From: Cristatella mucedo
Lineage: Eukaryota; Bryozoa; Phylactolaemata; Cristatellidae
Assembly: GCA_009760855.2 (NCBI GenBank)
Contig: WPIO01000032.1
Span: forward strand, 3,663,001 to 3,727,000
Length of the DNA stretch: 64,000 bases
Direction of reading: 5' to 3'
Shown here: positions 12,501 through 26,500 of the stretch, piece by piece
Layout: every line of letters begins with the position of its first letter
How positions within the stretch are numbered: position 1 is the first letter of the stretch
Notes under the pieces: model-generated
What the model saw: the letters and a program-made list of their open reading frames with translations, nothing else
Database searches by the model: none
What the model was told of the DNA's origin: nothing
Made by a program: the position numbers and the translations under genes

Positions 12501-15500
12501 ACTGCATTGACTATGTTAAAGGGATGCTTGCAGTGCTGCATCAACAAAGCTATAGTAATGGTAAGATTGGACGACAGCTTTGGATTAGCGAATTTACCAT
12601 TCACTATTTTATCAATAAATATACAGGGAATAGATCGATGGCTCGAGCAGGTGGTTCTGTCCGTCCACGAAAGACTGTTGCCAGGGGTGACCGTTTCATC
12701 AAGATGGTAGAACTGCAGAATAGAACAGCCTCTGTTCGAGACCTAGCCCAGTCATACAAGTACGCCACAGGGATTAATATTTGTAAAGATACTGTCAGTA
12801 GGAGGCTTGCTATTAGTGGCATCTTCCGGCTGGTTGCAAAACACAAGCATGCCATTTGTGATAAAGCAGACAACGTGCAGTGAACTGCCGACTAAGTCAT
12901 ACGACCAAACCGTCTTCTGAAAACAATCGTGTTGCACTTCATTAATGAGCATCTTCATATAAGCTCCTCTGCATGCATTAAAAAATGGTGAACTTCCATT
13001 CATCAGTCGACACAATTTTTGCTAGTCAGCCAAAGTAGAGTGGGCGCTGGTCCAGTGCCCATTTCAGGGGCTTAGTTTTGCTTTGTAGAAAGCAAACGTT
13101 TACCATGGGCAATCCTGGAGAGTGTACCTTGTTGACATAAGCTCGCTCTTCAGAAAGGTTGACTTTTCCAAGTAGCGAACCTGCTCTTAAAAGCTTGCGT
13201 ATGGCCCCTTCCCTCCCGATCGTTTGTCAGCCAGGGTTGAGCACACCACTTCCTCGGCTCCGGCATACCGATTAGCAGCAGCTTCCGAATACTGTAGCAG
13301 ACGCAGTGCTCTGGAATCGTATGCTCTCTTGCAGTTCATACCGTGTCGTAGTATACTTAATGCAGTCCTCATTGTTGTCTTTTAATGAATGCAGAAGTTC
13401 TTCATTGCATTGCCTATCTTTCAGCGCTTGTTAACTACTCCACCACCTCCGAATTGGGCTGCACTGGAAGACCACATAAATGGGCTCTCTAGGAACTATT
13501 GTTGGCACAGGAAATAGTCTTTGATACTTAAGGCAATTTTTGCTTGGTCTACCTGCACTGATTTTAAGCCATTTTTACACTTTGCCTCTGCTGCTCCTGA
13601 ATGATGTGGGGACTATTTTGTCTATTACGGATCTATACGGGATGAGTATAGTGTGCTGCGCCTGAGCCAGTCTCGTCGGAAGAGGTGTTGACCATCGCGA
13701 GGAGTTCAACTGCCTCAAATTTGATAGTGTGGAGACATGGCAACTTTAAGCAGAAGTTGCCGCTCAGTTCGATAATGTTACCGGTATGGCAAGCCAGAGA
13801 TAGCAAAACCAAAGAAATCACTTAGGGCACAGTAAGTATAAAAAAAGTCAAGGAATAATTATTTGCACAGGACTATACCTAGCCCCGAACGAGCTAGCAA
13901 GTGAAGCAACTGGCAAGTACCCGTGGAGGGAAGGGTAGGATGACTAGCCGTAAGTAAATGAACAAACCCATTCACGGTGAGTCGAGATATCTTCCGAGAG
14001 CAAACGACCATAAGATGACTCGACGAACCCTCTTAATATATGACTCGCCGAGTTGCTTTGACTTGCCATTCACCCCTGAGAGCGGCACAGCGCATTGGCA
14101 GCATCTTGCCGGGTACTGCACCTGGGTGCTCTGTATCTGGCAACTGGCTGGAGCCGACTTCAGCGACCCTTCAGCCAGCCTAGCATACCCAGCCGATCAT
14201 GCTTACTGGGATCGTTTCATTGGTGTGCACCATGTCTAGACTTAAGTAACTCACTACACGCAGGTCTTCTTGCTTGTGCAATAAGATGCCATACGCCGTT
14301 TGTCACCGACCTGCACTGGCCTCCCCCCATGAGGCAGGGTATTGCATTCAAGGTTCTGTCACTCACTTTTGGGTCCCTTCATTCTCTTGCTCCAGAATAC
14401 AAACCAGAAATACTTCCAACTCAGACCTCACACCTTAACTTCCACTCTTGTGACTTGAGTCATTTAGCTGTGCCTCTGACCAACCTCAAAAGCTTTTGGA
14501 GACCATGCCATCTGTTTTCAAGCTACCAACAGCTGGAACTCTCACCCTAATGACGTCACGGTATCCCCACAGCTATTCCTCACAGCATTTTCCGGGTATG
14601 CTTGAATTGTTCGTTGAATGCTTATACTTTTGAACCATGAGCATGTTATTATCAACCATTTTACATGCTTATTTTCCAGCATATCTAAAGTTTGTATAAG
14701 GAGATTTAGTTCTCTTTGGGTGCTATACAGTTCTTATTGTTGTTATTGTCCATAGAGTCAGGCTACCAACCCTCCGGAAGTTGGGTCTGCTAAAGACTTG
14801 CTGTGTTGATTGATGGATTGGAAACACACTCGAAGTACTGTGACTAAAAGCTGCTGCTGACCAGATTCCTGAACAGCAACCACCATTGTTATAATTCTTT
14901 AATGCTGAATCACTGCATAAGCAGATCAATGCAAAGTGATTGCTGCAATACTGAAGCGAGAAAAGCTAGATGCTTACATCTGTGTCTTTAATCTGATCTA
15001 AAGCCGCGAATCGAAATCTCGATTAGTGTTAAGTAATTTTTTGGTATTTCCAAAAGAATCAAGTAAGATGAAACCTTACTAGCTATGACATATTTATTAT
15101 CCTTCTCTTTAGCTTGACCTTTTTTGTCATTGCTGCTGTCGTTAGTGCAGTATGTATGGCTTGCCGACGGCATCTTTGTGATGGCGCCTTGGAGTATAAT
15201 TCATCAATAATTTTTGTAGTGGGCAGATGAAGGCCTGAAAGATCTGGATGACCAGCTGATTAACAGGTTCGTGACCTCGACATACCTGATGTTGACGGAT
15301 AGCTCTAGAGACATGTAATATGAGAATACTGCCAATGTCAAGGCGATACTAATATTGCTTAAAATATAAAAAACCGAATCCGTTTGTGCAGCACCCTTAG
15401 AAAATTTCATCTCAGTCCAGGGGCAGTACTTATGCCGAAGGGCTCTAGTCCATGACCTTGGTCGTTAAAGGCAAGCATCTTAGCCCTGCTTTATTCTTCG

Positions 15501-17454
15501 AGCATGTAGCTGCGAAGTCTGACAGGTTACTAGTGAGCTGCGACCAAATGTGAAGGCAGTAGTTTAATGCTTGCTATTTTAATGCTATATGCCACATGAG
15601 CTTTGCACGTGATGGTGACTGTGTGTAAGACTTCCGTGAGGCGGTTTACTGGTCGTATGAAAGCTCTGCTGCTGCATGGCAGTGCATTCGATCGATCCCG
15701 GGTCCTGGTGCCGGCATTTAATTGGGTGCAGAGGAAATATAAACACTTTTGGTCAGCTTCAGGAGCAGTAAGTATCCCGGGCTCTTGGGCCGACAGGCCA
15801 CGGACCTTACCGAGAGCAGAAACAAGGTAAGGATACTCGATTCATTCTACGAAAGTGAGTGAGCAAGTGCAGTGGGAGAAAGACCGCGAGTCGTAATTCA
15901 GCGGCCTGTCAGGACACTTTTGTTGATGCTTTTTAGCACATCGTGCTTCATCCTGGTTATTCTTGCTAAAATGTATTGCCTGCTACTCTCAGTATACCTT
16001 CATGCTACTTTGTTCTTATGCTCTATCGTTGTTGTACATGCTGGAGGACTTTCGTTGCACCTTGCAGTGGCTTATGACAGAACAGGAATAGTAATACAAT
16101 TTGTTTGATGCTCAATCTCTGTTTCTCGCTGCATATGTCATGCTCGGTGGCTCACTTGAATGCTATTTAGTTTAATTGCTCATTTTGTTTGAGTATTCAT
16201 TTGCAGTGCTATGCTCTGCATTCACACTACATATGCAGTTGTGTATGGGCAGGCCAACCATGTTGTTTACTTTTTTAAATAGCCTTTCTCTAGATCTGAT
16301 AACTGAACCTGGCTGTAGTACATGTACTACATAGATGACTAGTGCTCGGCTGCGATGAAACGTTTGCTGTGTCATTATGCATACAATTTTCCCACCTTGC
16401 CTTGTAGCAGTAAATGCTTCAGCCTACTGTTTCTACCACACTGTTGATGTTTTCTGCTCTCAGTGATAATGCAAAATTACCACTGATCTTTTTGCAGATT
16501 TCTTCGACGGCTGTTGCAGTTTTTCAAGCCGTCTACAAGGTTTTTCTCGGCTGTGGATTTGACTGATCCGAATGCGCGGCTGTATACTATAGTTGGATGC
16601 CAGCTACTGGAGTTTATGGTCACCTTAGAACACGTAGGTTGTTTCTTTAAGAGACATATTTCCATTTATTTGTATTTTTTCTCATGACTGGAAGAAGTGT
16701 GCTAACTTCGTTTGTAGGAGGAAAGCCGCCACATGCTTATCGAGCTTCTAAGCGATGTTGCAGTGTGCCTGGCTGAGGTTCGTGTGCTATACCGAAGTAT
16801 ATTTTACTGTTCATACCATTGAGCCAGCGAACTGTTCTATGAATCAAGCTGCATTGCTGTCTTGTCTCCTGTACAGTGCTAATCCAATCGTTTCAATCAT
16901 ACTGTTCCTTAGATTCGACAAGAGAATCCTCCCCCGGAAGCCCAGTTTGGGCTTAGCAACATCTGTGGAAAGTGCTGCCAAGATTACTTCCTCTTTGTCG
17001 GCAAACTTTCACGCTCAGCCAAAGGCATGGAATATTTGGACAAGTCGGGCGTGCTGCAGCTGTACGTTTACTCAAAACTGATTGCCTGCCAAAGCGCCTG
17101 TACGACATGCATCGATACCAGCCCTGCTGCTGTGGTGTAGTAAATTCTCTTGAAAATATGTCCCCTTTAATTGGTTTATCTGCTTGACAATTACCTAGTT
17201 CCGAATAAGGTGGCAACTCTGCAAATGTGGTGCTTTTTCATTTTATAAGGGTTTGATGCGATTTATCGTCAGATCTTTCTGCAGCACCTCTCGACTCGCT
17301 TACTGGTACAGTGCTAAACTGTGTTAGGTCCTACCTCAGTGAAAGATGTCAAGGGTATTGGTGTAAATGGCTCTCTGTCATCCATGAAATCTTGTAGTAT
17401 TTGATACTTCAGAGTTCCATACTCAGTCTTAGGCCCCTTCTTTTTTACTATTCA

Positions 17455-17515
<61 letters not shown>

Positions 17516-20500
17516 TTCCATCCCTAAAATCTTGACTTTCATTATTATGCTGATGACACTCAGCTCTAACTATCATTAGACCCTTATAAACCTTCCTCGA
17601 CATTCGACTCACGAAATTCCCATGCAGCCTGTATCAACGACATTGACACTAGGATGGCCACTAACTTCCCGAATCATTGAAAAATCTCACCCTCAATATT
17701 GTGTCATCCATCATTCCCTAGGCATCTGCCCATAATCTAGGCTTGCTTTTCCAAAATGACATCATTTGATCGGCACACTGTCTCTACTGTCAAGCCGGTG
17801 TACTTTCAGCTGAAGAACATTGCCAACACCAGGACCTGCTTAGACAAGAGTATGGCTGTCAAACTAGTTCATGCGTTTCTGTCTTCTCATCTAAGATTAC
17901 TGCCCTTCTGTTTATTAATGACTCCCTGCCTGTGCCCTTAATTGGCTGCAACTTGTGCAAAACTTAGCAACTTGTCTGCTCTGTTGTCAGCACTGGAGCT
18001 GCCCTATCACTCCGCTTCTGTATGAGCTACCTGGCTCCCTGTAGAATCGACTTAAAAGATCCTCTGGGTGGCTTTTCACATGTCCCTTCATTTGCTGCAG
18101 CAGCGTATCTATCTGATCTTGCTCTCAGAATGTGCTTTCACACTACTTGCTTTTCGGCTTCCAGTCCTCCTGCCATCCCTTACACTAAATTGAAATCCTT
18201 TGTTGATCGGGCAGTCAGCTAGCATGCACTGAAAGTCTGGAACTCTGGGAAAGTCTGGAACTGGAGTTCCTCCTTTGGTCACAGCCCACATTGACTTGAC
18301 ATCTTTTAATTCTCAGCTAAAGATGCCTCTGTTCCACTTTAGCCTTTCATGGGCTCCAGTAAACTTGCCTTTTTCGTTCCTTACGTGCTTTGCACCTCTG
18401 CGCGACTCAGTGCATGATACTAACCGGAGGTCCAACTGTCCTGCTGCCGAGAGTGTGTTCTTGTGCGGTTTTCTTGCGTGCTTGTCTGAGAATGACACCG
18501 TGCATATCATTATCCCTTGGTTATTGCATCTCTTTCCGTGACCTGTCAAGTACATGGATAGATTTACTTCTCTTAGGTGCTCCTCAACAGACAAACCATA
18601 ATTGTTAATATCGGTTAGCATTTCTTTTGTAAGCTGGAACCTCAAACGACCACAGTGCTGATTGCTTGCGCTGTGCTTTCAGGCTTTTACCAATGGAAGC
18701 TGTACTTTAGGAAATGCTATTTAAGTAATGGCTTTTAACCTCTGGCTTCGGTGGCTTGTCTGCTTTTAGTTTACTCGACCTCGTTACCATCACTTGTCAC
18801 GACTCCTACGTCAAGCTCATCGTCTCCACTCTGGATTACTCGTCAAGTCCCATGTGCCGGATCATCTTAACCAAGGCCCTTACGGCTACGTCCGAGGTAA
18901 GATGGTGTTCAGTTTTATAATGTGTGCTAGCTGAGTCAGACCTGCTTGTTAAGTTATGCTTTGTTTTGATTTGTATGTTGCTGCTTGTTTCTGTCACCTG
19001 ATTCTGCCTGAGCCGACATTTTGTTCAGGCAGATATAGCGTCGGGTACGGGGGACTTGTTTTTGGTTTTTTGGTGTCTTTGTTTCTGTTCTGATTTTCGA
19101 ACTGTGTATGTCCATATAATCTTGTATATTCGCGATACCTTTCTAGAATTTTGGGTTTGAAAAGTTGACGGTCAAATCACTCTCCAATGAGTCAGATGCA
19201 AATGCAAACATATATTTGTTTTTGTAGTGCAACACACTAGTTTTTTCTTATTTGGAGGCTTCTTGTTATTCACCACCTCAGATCCTTGGTTGGTTGATCG
19301 GCCATCTGGTTTGTGCTTCCTAATGCTGGGTCGTCAATAGCCATTAAGCATTGGTAAGATGGCTCATACAACTCGTTAATTGACGAATTCTCAACTGTTC
19401 CGATCTTGGGTATTCCGATATGGGACTTCTACATCAAAGCAATGTTCGAGCCGACTTCCTGACAGTTGATCTCTTGTCTCAGCTGAAGCCCAGCACCAGC
19501 CAAAGTCCACTTCGATGTCACCAACGATATCTGTAGACACATTTGCTAGGTGGATTTTAGCTCTGCTCTGGCCTGGCCACACTCCTACTGAAACTTCATA
19601 CATGTCTGCAAGTCAGGCAGTGCAAATTAGGACCCAGCAGACAATTGGATGAAAACTTGGCGATTCCAGCATCTATCTTTGAAAATTGGACCCCATTCTA
19701 AAGCTAGGTCTAGGCTGTTCATTCCAGCTCAGTCGTCTGGCCTTTCCCCCAGTTTTAAGTTGTAGGAAGTATATACTAGCCTACACCCAACTGGCAGCCC
19801 CATGAGAAGAGTCACCGTCGAATGTTTAACTTAAAATTGTTTAGCCGATGCTTCTGATTGCCTACCGATGAGGGAATATATTCTTGTCATCCAGTCTAAA
19901 CGTTTCCCTTAAGCTGGGACTCGCATGGTATGCCCACTGATTGTGGGTACGTCTCATTAAAGGCAGTCATGTTGTCATAGATACATCGTATGCATATTTT
20001 CATCCATAATTCCTTCTATGCACCGAACACAGTCTCGTTCAAGGCACTTTAGAATGGTCATCTGGGTCTAGCTTCCATCTGTCTTGACCAAAAAGAAGAC
20101 ACTAGGTTGTATTCGGCAGCCGTCATGCTATATCAGTACTCTGACTTCTGTCTGACGGCAACGTTGGCTGAAAAGACCGACGGACAGTAGACTACTGTCT
20201 TCATGGGAGCATGTAGTCTACACGAACTATAATAATTTGTAACTAAGCAGGATTGACTAGGAACAGTCATCTGCACTTAGCTTCTTAAGCGTGCCCTCTA
20301 TCACCGAGGGCACACGACATGCCTCATAATAATAACATTGGGGATAATAATATTAATGATAAGAATACTTTTGTGTACCATCTTTATTAATAATAATAAC
20401 GATGATAATACTATTAATGATAAGAATACTTTGGTATAGCATCTTAAGATACTCTTTTTCTTGGCACATTACATATGCTGTAAAGAAAGCATGACCATAT

Positions 20501-23500
20501 GCCAGCTTCCAGCAGGTGGTTAGTGGCTAGTGCACACACATGCTAACCCGACCTTGGCAGCATTGACTTTTCTAATGCTCCGGTCTTTAGATGAGAGACT
20601 CACTGTTGTTCCTTTCCGTAAACTGACATTCACGCACCAGAAAGAAATCCCATCTGGCTATTTGTTCTGGCCTGCAGGGGCTGGGCTGGGTTTCACTCTG
20701 AGGATGCTACAATGTCGATTAGTCCAGCTAATACCCGAGATGCACTGCAACAAGGGCACTTTTAATGTCCAGATCCTTAATTTCACCTTGAGTTTTTCTC
20801 AAATGATGTAATAAGTACAGAGATTGTGCTGAAGCTGCTGTTCTATGAATTAGTAAGCGCAATACATGCAAATGCACTGGTTAAACAAATGTGTATACAA
20901 GTACTGGCTTGGCTGATAATTGAGGCAAAAATATCATGACATGCCAATGCTTAATGGCTACAATACTCAGCTTTACTTAGTACTATTCTATCTACTTTGT
21001 ACAGTTTTCTTCACTTGATTGTGTCAAGTGACATGAGCCATAGTAACAAATAACACTAGAAGAGCTGTGAGCAGAGGTTTCATTATAACGGTGCTTAGCT
21101 AAGAATTTTTTAAGTATTGTTAATAGATGTTAATAAGCTGAGCGTTTTATAGGGGAAGGGGGCTGAACCTCGGCTTTGCCCCAGCTTACCAAGTAAAATC
21201 ACAGGTGCACAATCCAAAAATGTTGACACTGACCATCAACTATCTCCTTAACTGCATCCAAGTCAACACCTCACCTAGCGTTCCTTGCGATGATCTAGCC
21301 TATCTTATTTCTAGCTTCTTTTGTATCAAGGTAGATAAAAGCAGAGTCTATCCCAAAGGTAGCATCCACGTGAAATCTTCACATGGCACTTGTTGCTCAA
21401 CCTCGGTGTCCATCTTTAACTGCCACTAGGGACCTAATTTCGGAGTTAAATTTCCAACCTAAGAATATTTCTACCCCAATAGACCCCATGCATACTGTTG
21501 TTCTTTTGAAATGCACCGATTTACTATTCCCCTGAATAACTACCTGGTAAATCTGAATCTGGCTTCAAATTCTGTCTCAGCATATTTTAAAGAACCTATT
21601 GTCAAGTCGGTCATTCAGTAGTCGACGTTAGACCAGGAGAACATGAAGGTTAGCACCCAGTGGCATGCATTGCCTTTTCAATAAAAAACAACCGAGTGTC
21701 TAGTCTCCTGCCAGTTCAAGACTTTAGTCAAAATTTTTAAAAAACCCAGCAGCTTGCTGTCCGGTTTTAAAGGAAATCCATACTCCGTGTCCGCTCTGGT
21801 GGAGTGTCTAATGATCTTCTCATGAGCTCTGATTAAAGGGGTTAAGTATCTGCTCGTTCTGCTGAATCTCGCGACAGCTTGTTGGTGAGCATCTGTCATC
21901 TCACCCTATGTATCACAGGCACTGTGCTACAATTGTTTATGTCCAATCTCAGTGAGACTATTTTCAAAGAGTGGATGTCAACGACGAACGATCGCTCAGT
22001 GAGCCTTCGAGGCATGTCCCAGGGATTTGTTTTAGATTTACCTTAATTCGAAATGTATACTCTCCCTCTTGCCTATGTTATGGCTAAGCACAATCTAGGC
22101 TTTCTTTTGTCTGCAGATGAGATATAGCTGTGCACGTACCTTGATGCTCTCTACCTTCCTGCATCTCAATTTATCTGAGCTCAACTGGCTCAATTTGGGC
22201 TTTACCTGCCTTGGTGAATAGTTGAGTGCTGTAGATGGTGGGGGATGTGCACTGCAGCATCTATCTTTTGGATCCCAGGCCTTACGACCGTAGATAGCCT
22301 CCATGCAACCCTAGGCTTGTTCGGCAGCTCGTTAGCCAGCGGCTCTAATTTATGAACGTCCGTACGATGCTTAGGCTGGTGAATGCGGTACATGGATGCC
22401 ACTGCCACGTGACTTTGTAAACTGTGCCGTATTCAGGCCCCTACCGTTTTCTTTGCCTTCCTTTTTTTGTCACTGCTGCCAGGAGCCGACGACCCGCTGA
22501 CTGCACTCTCTGTGCGGCGCTCTGCCTGTGGCCACGTCCCGGTGCATAGTCTGCAGCAGCCGCGAAGCCTGCCCTAGGTAGAAGGCGACTGGCCATGCTG
22601 GTCGACTCTTCTGGCGCATTTTCTGTTGCAGAGTGCTCGTCTGTACACGGCGGCCTTCATGCGCGTGCTGCTCCGTACCCGCGTGCCGTTCTTCAGCAGC
22701 TGGAGCATGGAGCTACTCGTGACACAGCTATACGACCAGAGCCGCGCCGTGGCCATGAAGGCGCTGAGCGTCATCGACGAGGCGTGCGAGGACAAGGTTG
22801 GCGCACATGAATGCGCGCTGCCGTCACTTCTGGCTGGCAGATCACCGACCCCCCCCCCACTGCCGGCTCGGCTCGGGCCTACGGTTCCTGTGCGGTGGCG
22901 CCTTTGTTGCTCACGAGCCGCCGCCATTTGTGCTCATTCGCTCTTGCAGGCCAACCTGCTGTCGCTGATCGAGCTGCGTCCGTCGTTCCTTCATCTCGGT
23001 GATCGCGGTGCTCTGCTGCTCGCCAGGTTCCTGTCGGTGCCCGAAGGGTTCCATTTCCTCAGGATGTCGAACTATCTGGAACCGGAACTCGAGCGGTGGC
23101 ACGAAGTACGATACTGTAGCCGGTCGAGCCAGTGCAAGTGTGCAGAAGTGCATCTGCTCGTATCTGTATAAGTGCTCGGAGTGCCCGCATGCTGACGCCG
23201 CTCGCCCACCCACCTAGGCACGTCTGCTAACCTTTGCTTGCCCTGTGGAGCTCGTGTGGACCCAACCCGCGCTTGCATTCCCCGCTCGACAGTCGAGGTC
23301 GCGCGCCGCGCGCATCGCCGTTTAGACGTTCAACGCTAAATACGCGAGCATCGTGGAGGAGCTGATGAACGAAGCCCTGACGACTTACGAGAAAACGTAC
23401 GACGGCACACCCGCGAGGCGGAGCAGTACAAGGCGAGTGGCAAGGCCCAGTTGCCCTGTTTCTTCTGGCATCCGAGGCTGCGCAAGACCGGCTGTGCCGT

Positions 23501-26500
23501 CCTGTCCAGCTGTCTGCTCGAGTCTCGCGCGCGATCGTCTGCCTCGGAGGCAGGGCCCCTTTTTCGGTGCGCTCCCCTCCTTTTCGTTCTCGAAGTCTTA
23601 ATCGCCTTTGTCGCCGCCCAGGCGTTGCTGCCGCGACGTCGTCTTCGTGCCGATCCACATTTACGGGCAGCTAGTGCAGCACCGTGATGGCTGTGCCCTG
23701 CTCGAGTCGCTGAGCTACGTGCCGTCCTATTTCGACTGCGTCCGGAGACAGGCCATGCGCGACGAGGCAGACGCCACTCTGGTGAAAGCGGCTCTGTGGG
23801 CCGTGGTGAGCATCGGCATGCGTGGGCCGCTCCCTTCACTGGAGGAGGGGAATTCCTTGATCCGGGCGTGCACTGCTTTCAGGTTGCCGACGAGCGGGGC
23901 CAACGCCCGTGCTTTTTTTAGGGTCACATCGGCACGTCAGTCTATGGGATGCGAGTGCTGGAGAGAGAGCGCATTATTCCGGACATAATAAAGCTCGCAG
24001 AAGAATGCGGCATATTCTCGATACGAGGGTAAGGCCACGGCGGCAGATTCTTCTCGCGAGAAACCGTTTTGGTGCCCTGGAGTGACTAACCGAACAACCC
24101 AAGCAGCTAACTCTGCTCGGACATGTAGCCTCTGCCAGTGAAAGCGGTTCGAGCCTAATTTAATGGTAGCGTGATTACTTCCGTTTGGCATGCCATGCTC
24201 GTTCGTGGAGCAAGATTTTGCTGGTCGATGAACGTTTAAAACACTACTGGTTTGCTGCCTTTTAAAGCAACATTCTGTCGTAGAATTTTAATGAGATGTA
24301 ATGTATTTCTGTGTGTTACCCCTAACCACGTGCTCGTGCTTCCTTGACAGCGTATTTAAAGTGCCTACAAATTTTCTTTTACTGCGCCACAGTAATGCAT
24401 TAATATTATTATTAGTGTTAACTCTGCAAATCCACAATGACTAAGCAGGTTTTACGTTTGAGAGTTTCTGTTGCCATAGAGCGCACCCGCGCCTAAGCGG
24501 CTTTCGGTGGTGCCTATACAGTAGCCAAGAAGCAAGCCACCAGCTAGCATGTTGCATTTCGGAGCCGCCGTTCGTTGCATCCGGTGTGAAATTGCGAGCG
24601 ACTTCTGCCCGTCTCACCGTAGGACTGCGTATTACGTGCTCGGCCTAATCGCATCGACGAAGCAAGGCGTTGCCATCTTGCACGACTTTGGCTGGGAGTC
24701 GGTGACCCGAAGCCATCTCGACATTTGGCCAGTGCACTTGCCCGTCGAGGACGAGCCGGCTCGCGGCGGCAGCGGCAGCAACGACGACAGTGCGTCGGCG
24801 CAAGTCGACCAGCTGTCGCTCCACGGCTCCTCGCTGACGGCGAGCAGCACCAGCGCTCTGAGCCTGATCAGCTGCGGCTCGACAGCGGGCGGTGTCGGCG
24901 ACGGCATCGCCGGACCGGCCGCCGGCGATGAGAGTGGCGAGGGCGCCGGCCTCTTTTTCGACGAGGGCATACGCTCGCGATCGGGCACTGACGAGGATCG
25001 GCTGCCCAACAGCCGCTTTCTGAGCGAGTTCATGAGCGACGCCGTCGACCAGCGGCTCACCAGGAGCATGACGAGGCTCAGCTCGCGCCGGCCGGCGACG
25101 TCGCACACTCGCGACGACTCGCCAACGTCTCCGCTGCCGTCGGCTCTCAGCCCTGCTCACGGCGGCGGCGGCGGCGGGGACGACGCCCGGTTGCTGCTCT
25201 CGTCGGCTCGCCCGTCAAAGCACCAGCGCAGCTCGTCCGACACGTCGCAAGCGATCGGCCTGAAGAGGAGCCCGAGCGGACTGATCGCGTCGCCCGCCTC
25301 CACCGAGGCCGGCGAAGCGGGCGAAAAGCAACGCAGCAGCAGCGATACCAAGGCCGTCGTCGGCTGCCACCGGCTGCTGACGCTGCCGTCGGGCGAGGGA
25401 GGCGGCGGCGGCGATGCGGCGCTGCTTCGAAGCCGCTGCACGAGCGGCCTCGGCTCGTCCGCCGATTCGCTGCCTCAGTGCGGAGGCGATGCTGCTGCGG
25501 CAGCAGCGCCGAGCTGCCTGGGCGGCGGCGATGCTGTCGGCAGCGGCAGTGGCGGCTTAGCCAGCGGTGCTGGCCTCTGTGGCGGTCACGTCGAGTCGTC
25601 ATCGGCAGCAGCAGCAGCAGCAGAGTCTGGCCTGGTGCCGCTCGGCCGAGTGGCGTCGTTCAATCAGCGCTCGATGCAGCCCTACCTGTCGACACGAAAG
25701 GAGGCCAAGCTGCTTCACACGCCGAGCGCGCTCAGCGCCCTGGAGCACGACGCCTCCAGCGGCCACGTCGTCGTGGTGAGGTACCCGAGCGGCGGCAGGA
25801 GCGGCAACAGGCGACACGCGTCGGGCAGCTCGGCCTCGTCGTCGAGGCCCGGCTATACGACCACGCGCGACGCCATGGGACTGGCAGCGCTTCGCACGCT
25901 GCGCAAGCGTCGCGTGCGCCTTGTGGGCAGCAGCGGGGCTGCCGCCTCTGGCGAGAACGCGAGTGACGGCAGCGACGACGTGGACGGCCCCGACGAGGAT
26001 CAGGCGGCTACTTCCGGGGCTCGGTCGAGGTACGTGCCCGTTGGCGTAGCCGGTGTCAGCCGACGCTTATAGCTGTGTCGCGTGTTCAGCGGATGAGCGT
26101 GTGCCGCTTAGCTTTGTATTTCCGGTGAGGCAGGATCAGGTGTAATTGATGCAGGACTGGGGCCCCATTGAACTGCAACTTTTGTTGAAGGAAAGTGTCG
26201 TTGCCGAGTGTCCTATGTCGCTCTGCCCCTTTGCCCTCTTGCGCACTTATTCGTATTCTTACGTCTGTCTGTAACTCCACAAAGCCACAAAGGCTGTGTG
26301 GGTATTACGCAGTAGAGTTTTGTACAGCTCACTCACATCCTACGCGGCTTTCTGTACGCATAAGATAGCCAACAGAATTCATCTCACTCAACAAAGAGTA
26401 GCAGCTTAGGACCGCTGAAAAGGATGAGCCGTAGTCGGCAGCATGAGAGTAATTGTCGTTGCGTAAGAATCATGGAAGCGAGTTCCCCGGTCTAGGACCT

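Noticed and set aside
22626-23171. A single 181-codon frame as a stand-alone gene
   Set aside because: It reads through exon w12, an intron and part of exon w13; splice sites and Rictor homology explain it better.
23227-23839. Minus-strand frames of 143 and 167 codons
   Set aside because: Arg/Ser/Ala-rich shadows spanning Rictor exons w14-w15 and their intron.
24632-25817. Minus-strand frames of 158, 171 and 151 codons opposite Rictor exon w17
   Set aside because: Antisense shadows of a GC-rich exon; the plus strand has clear Rictor homology.
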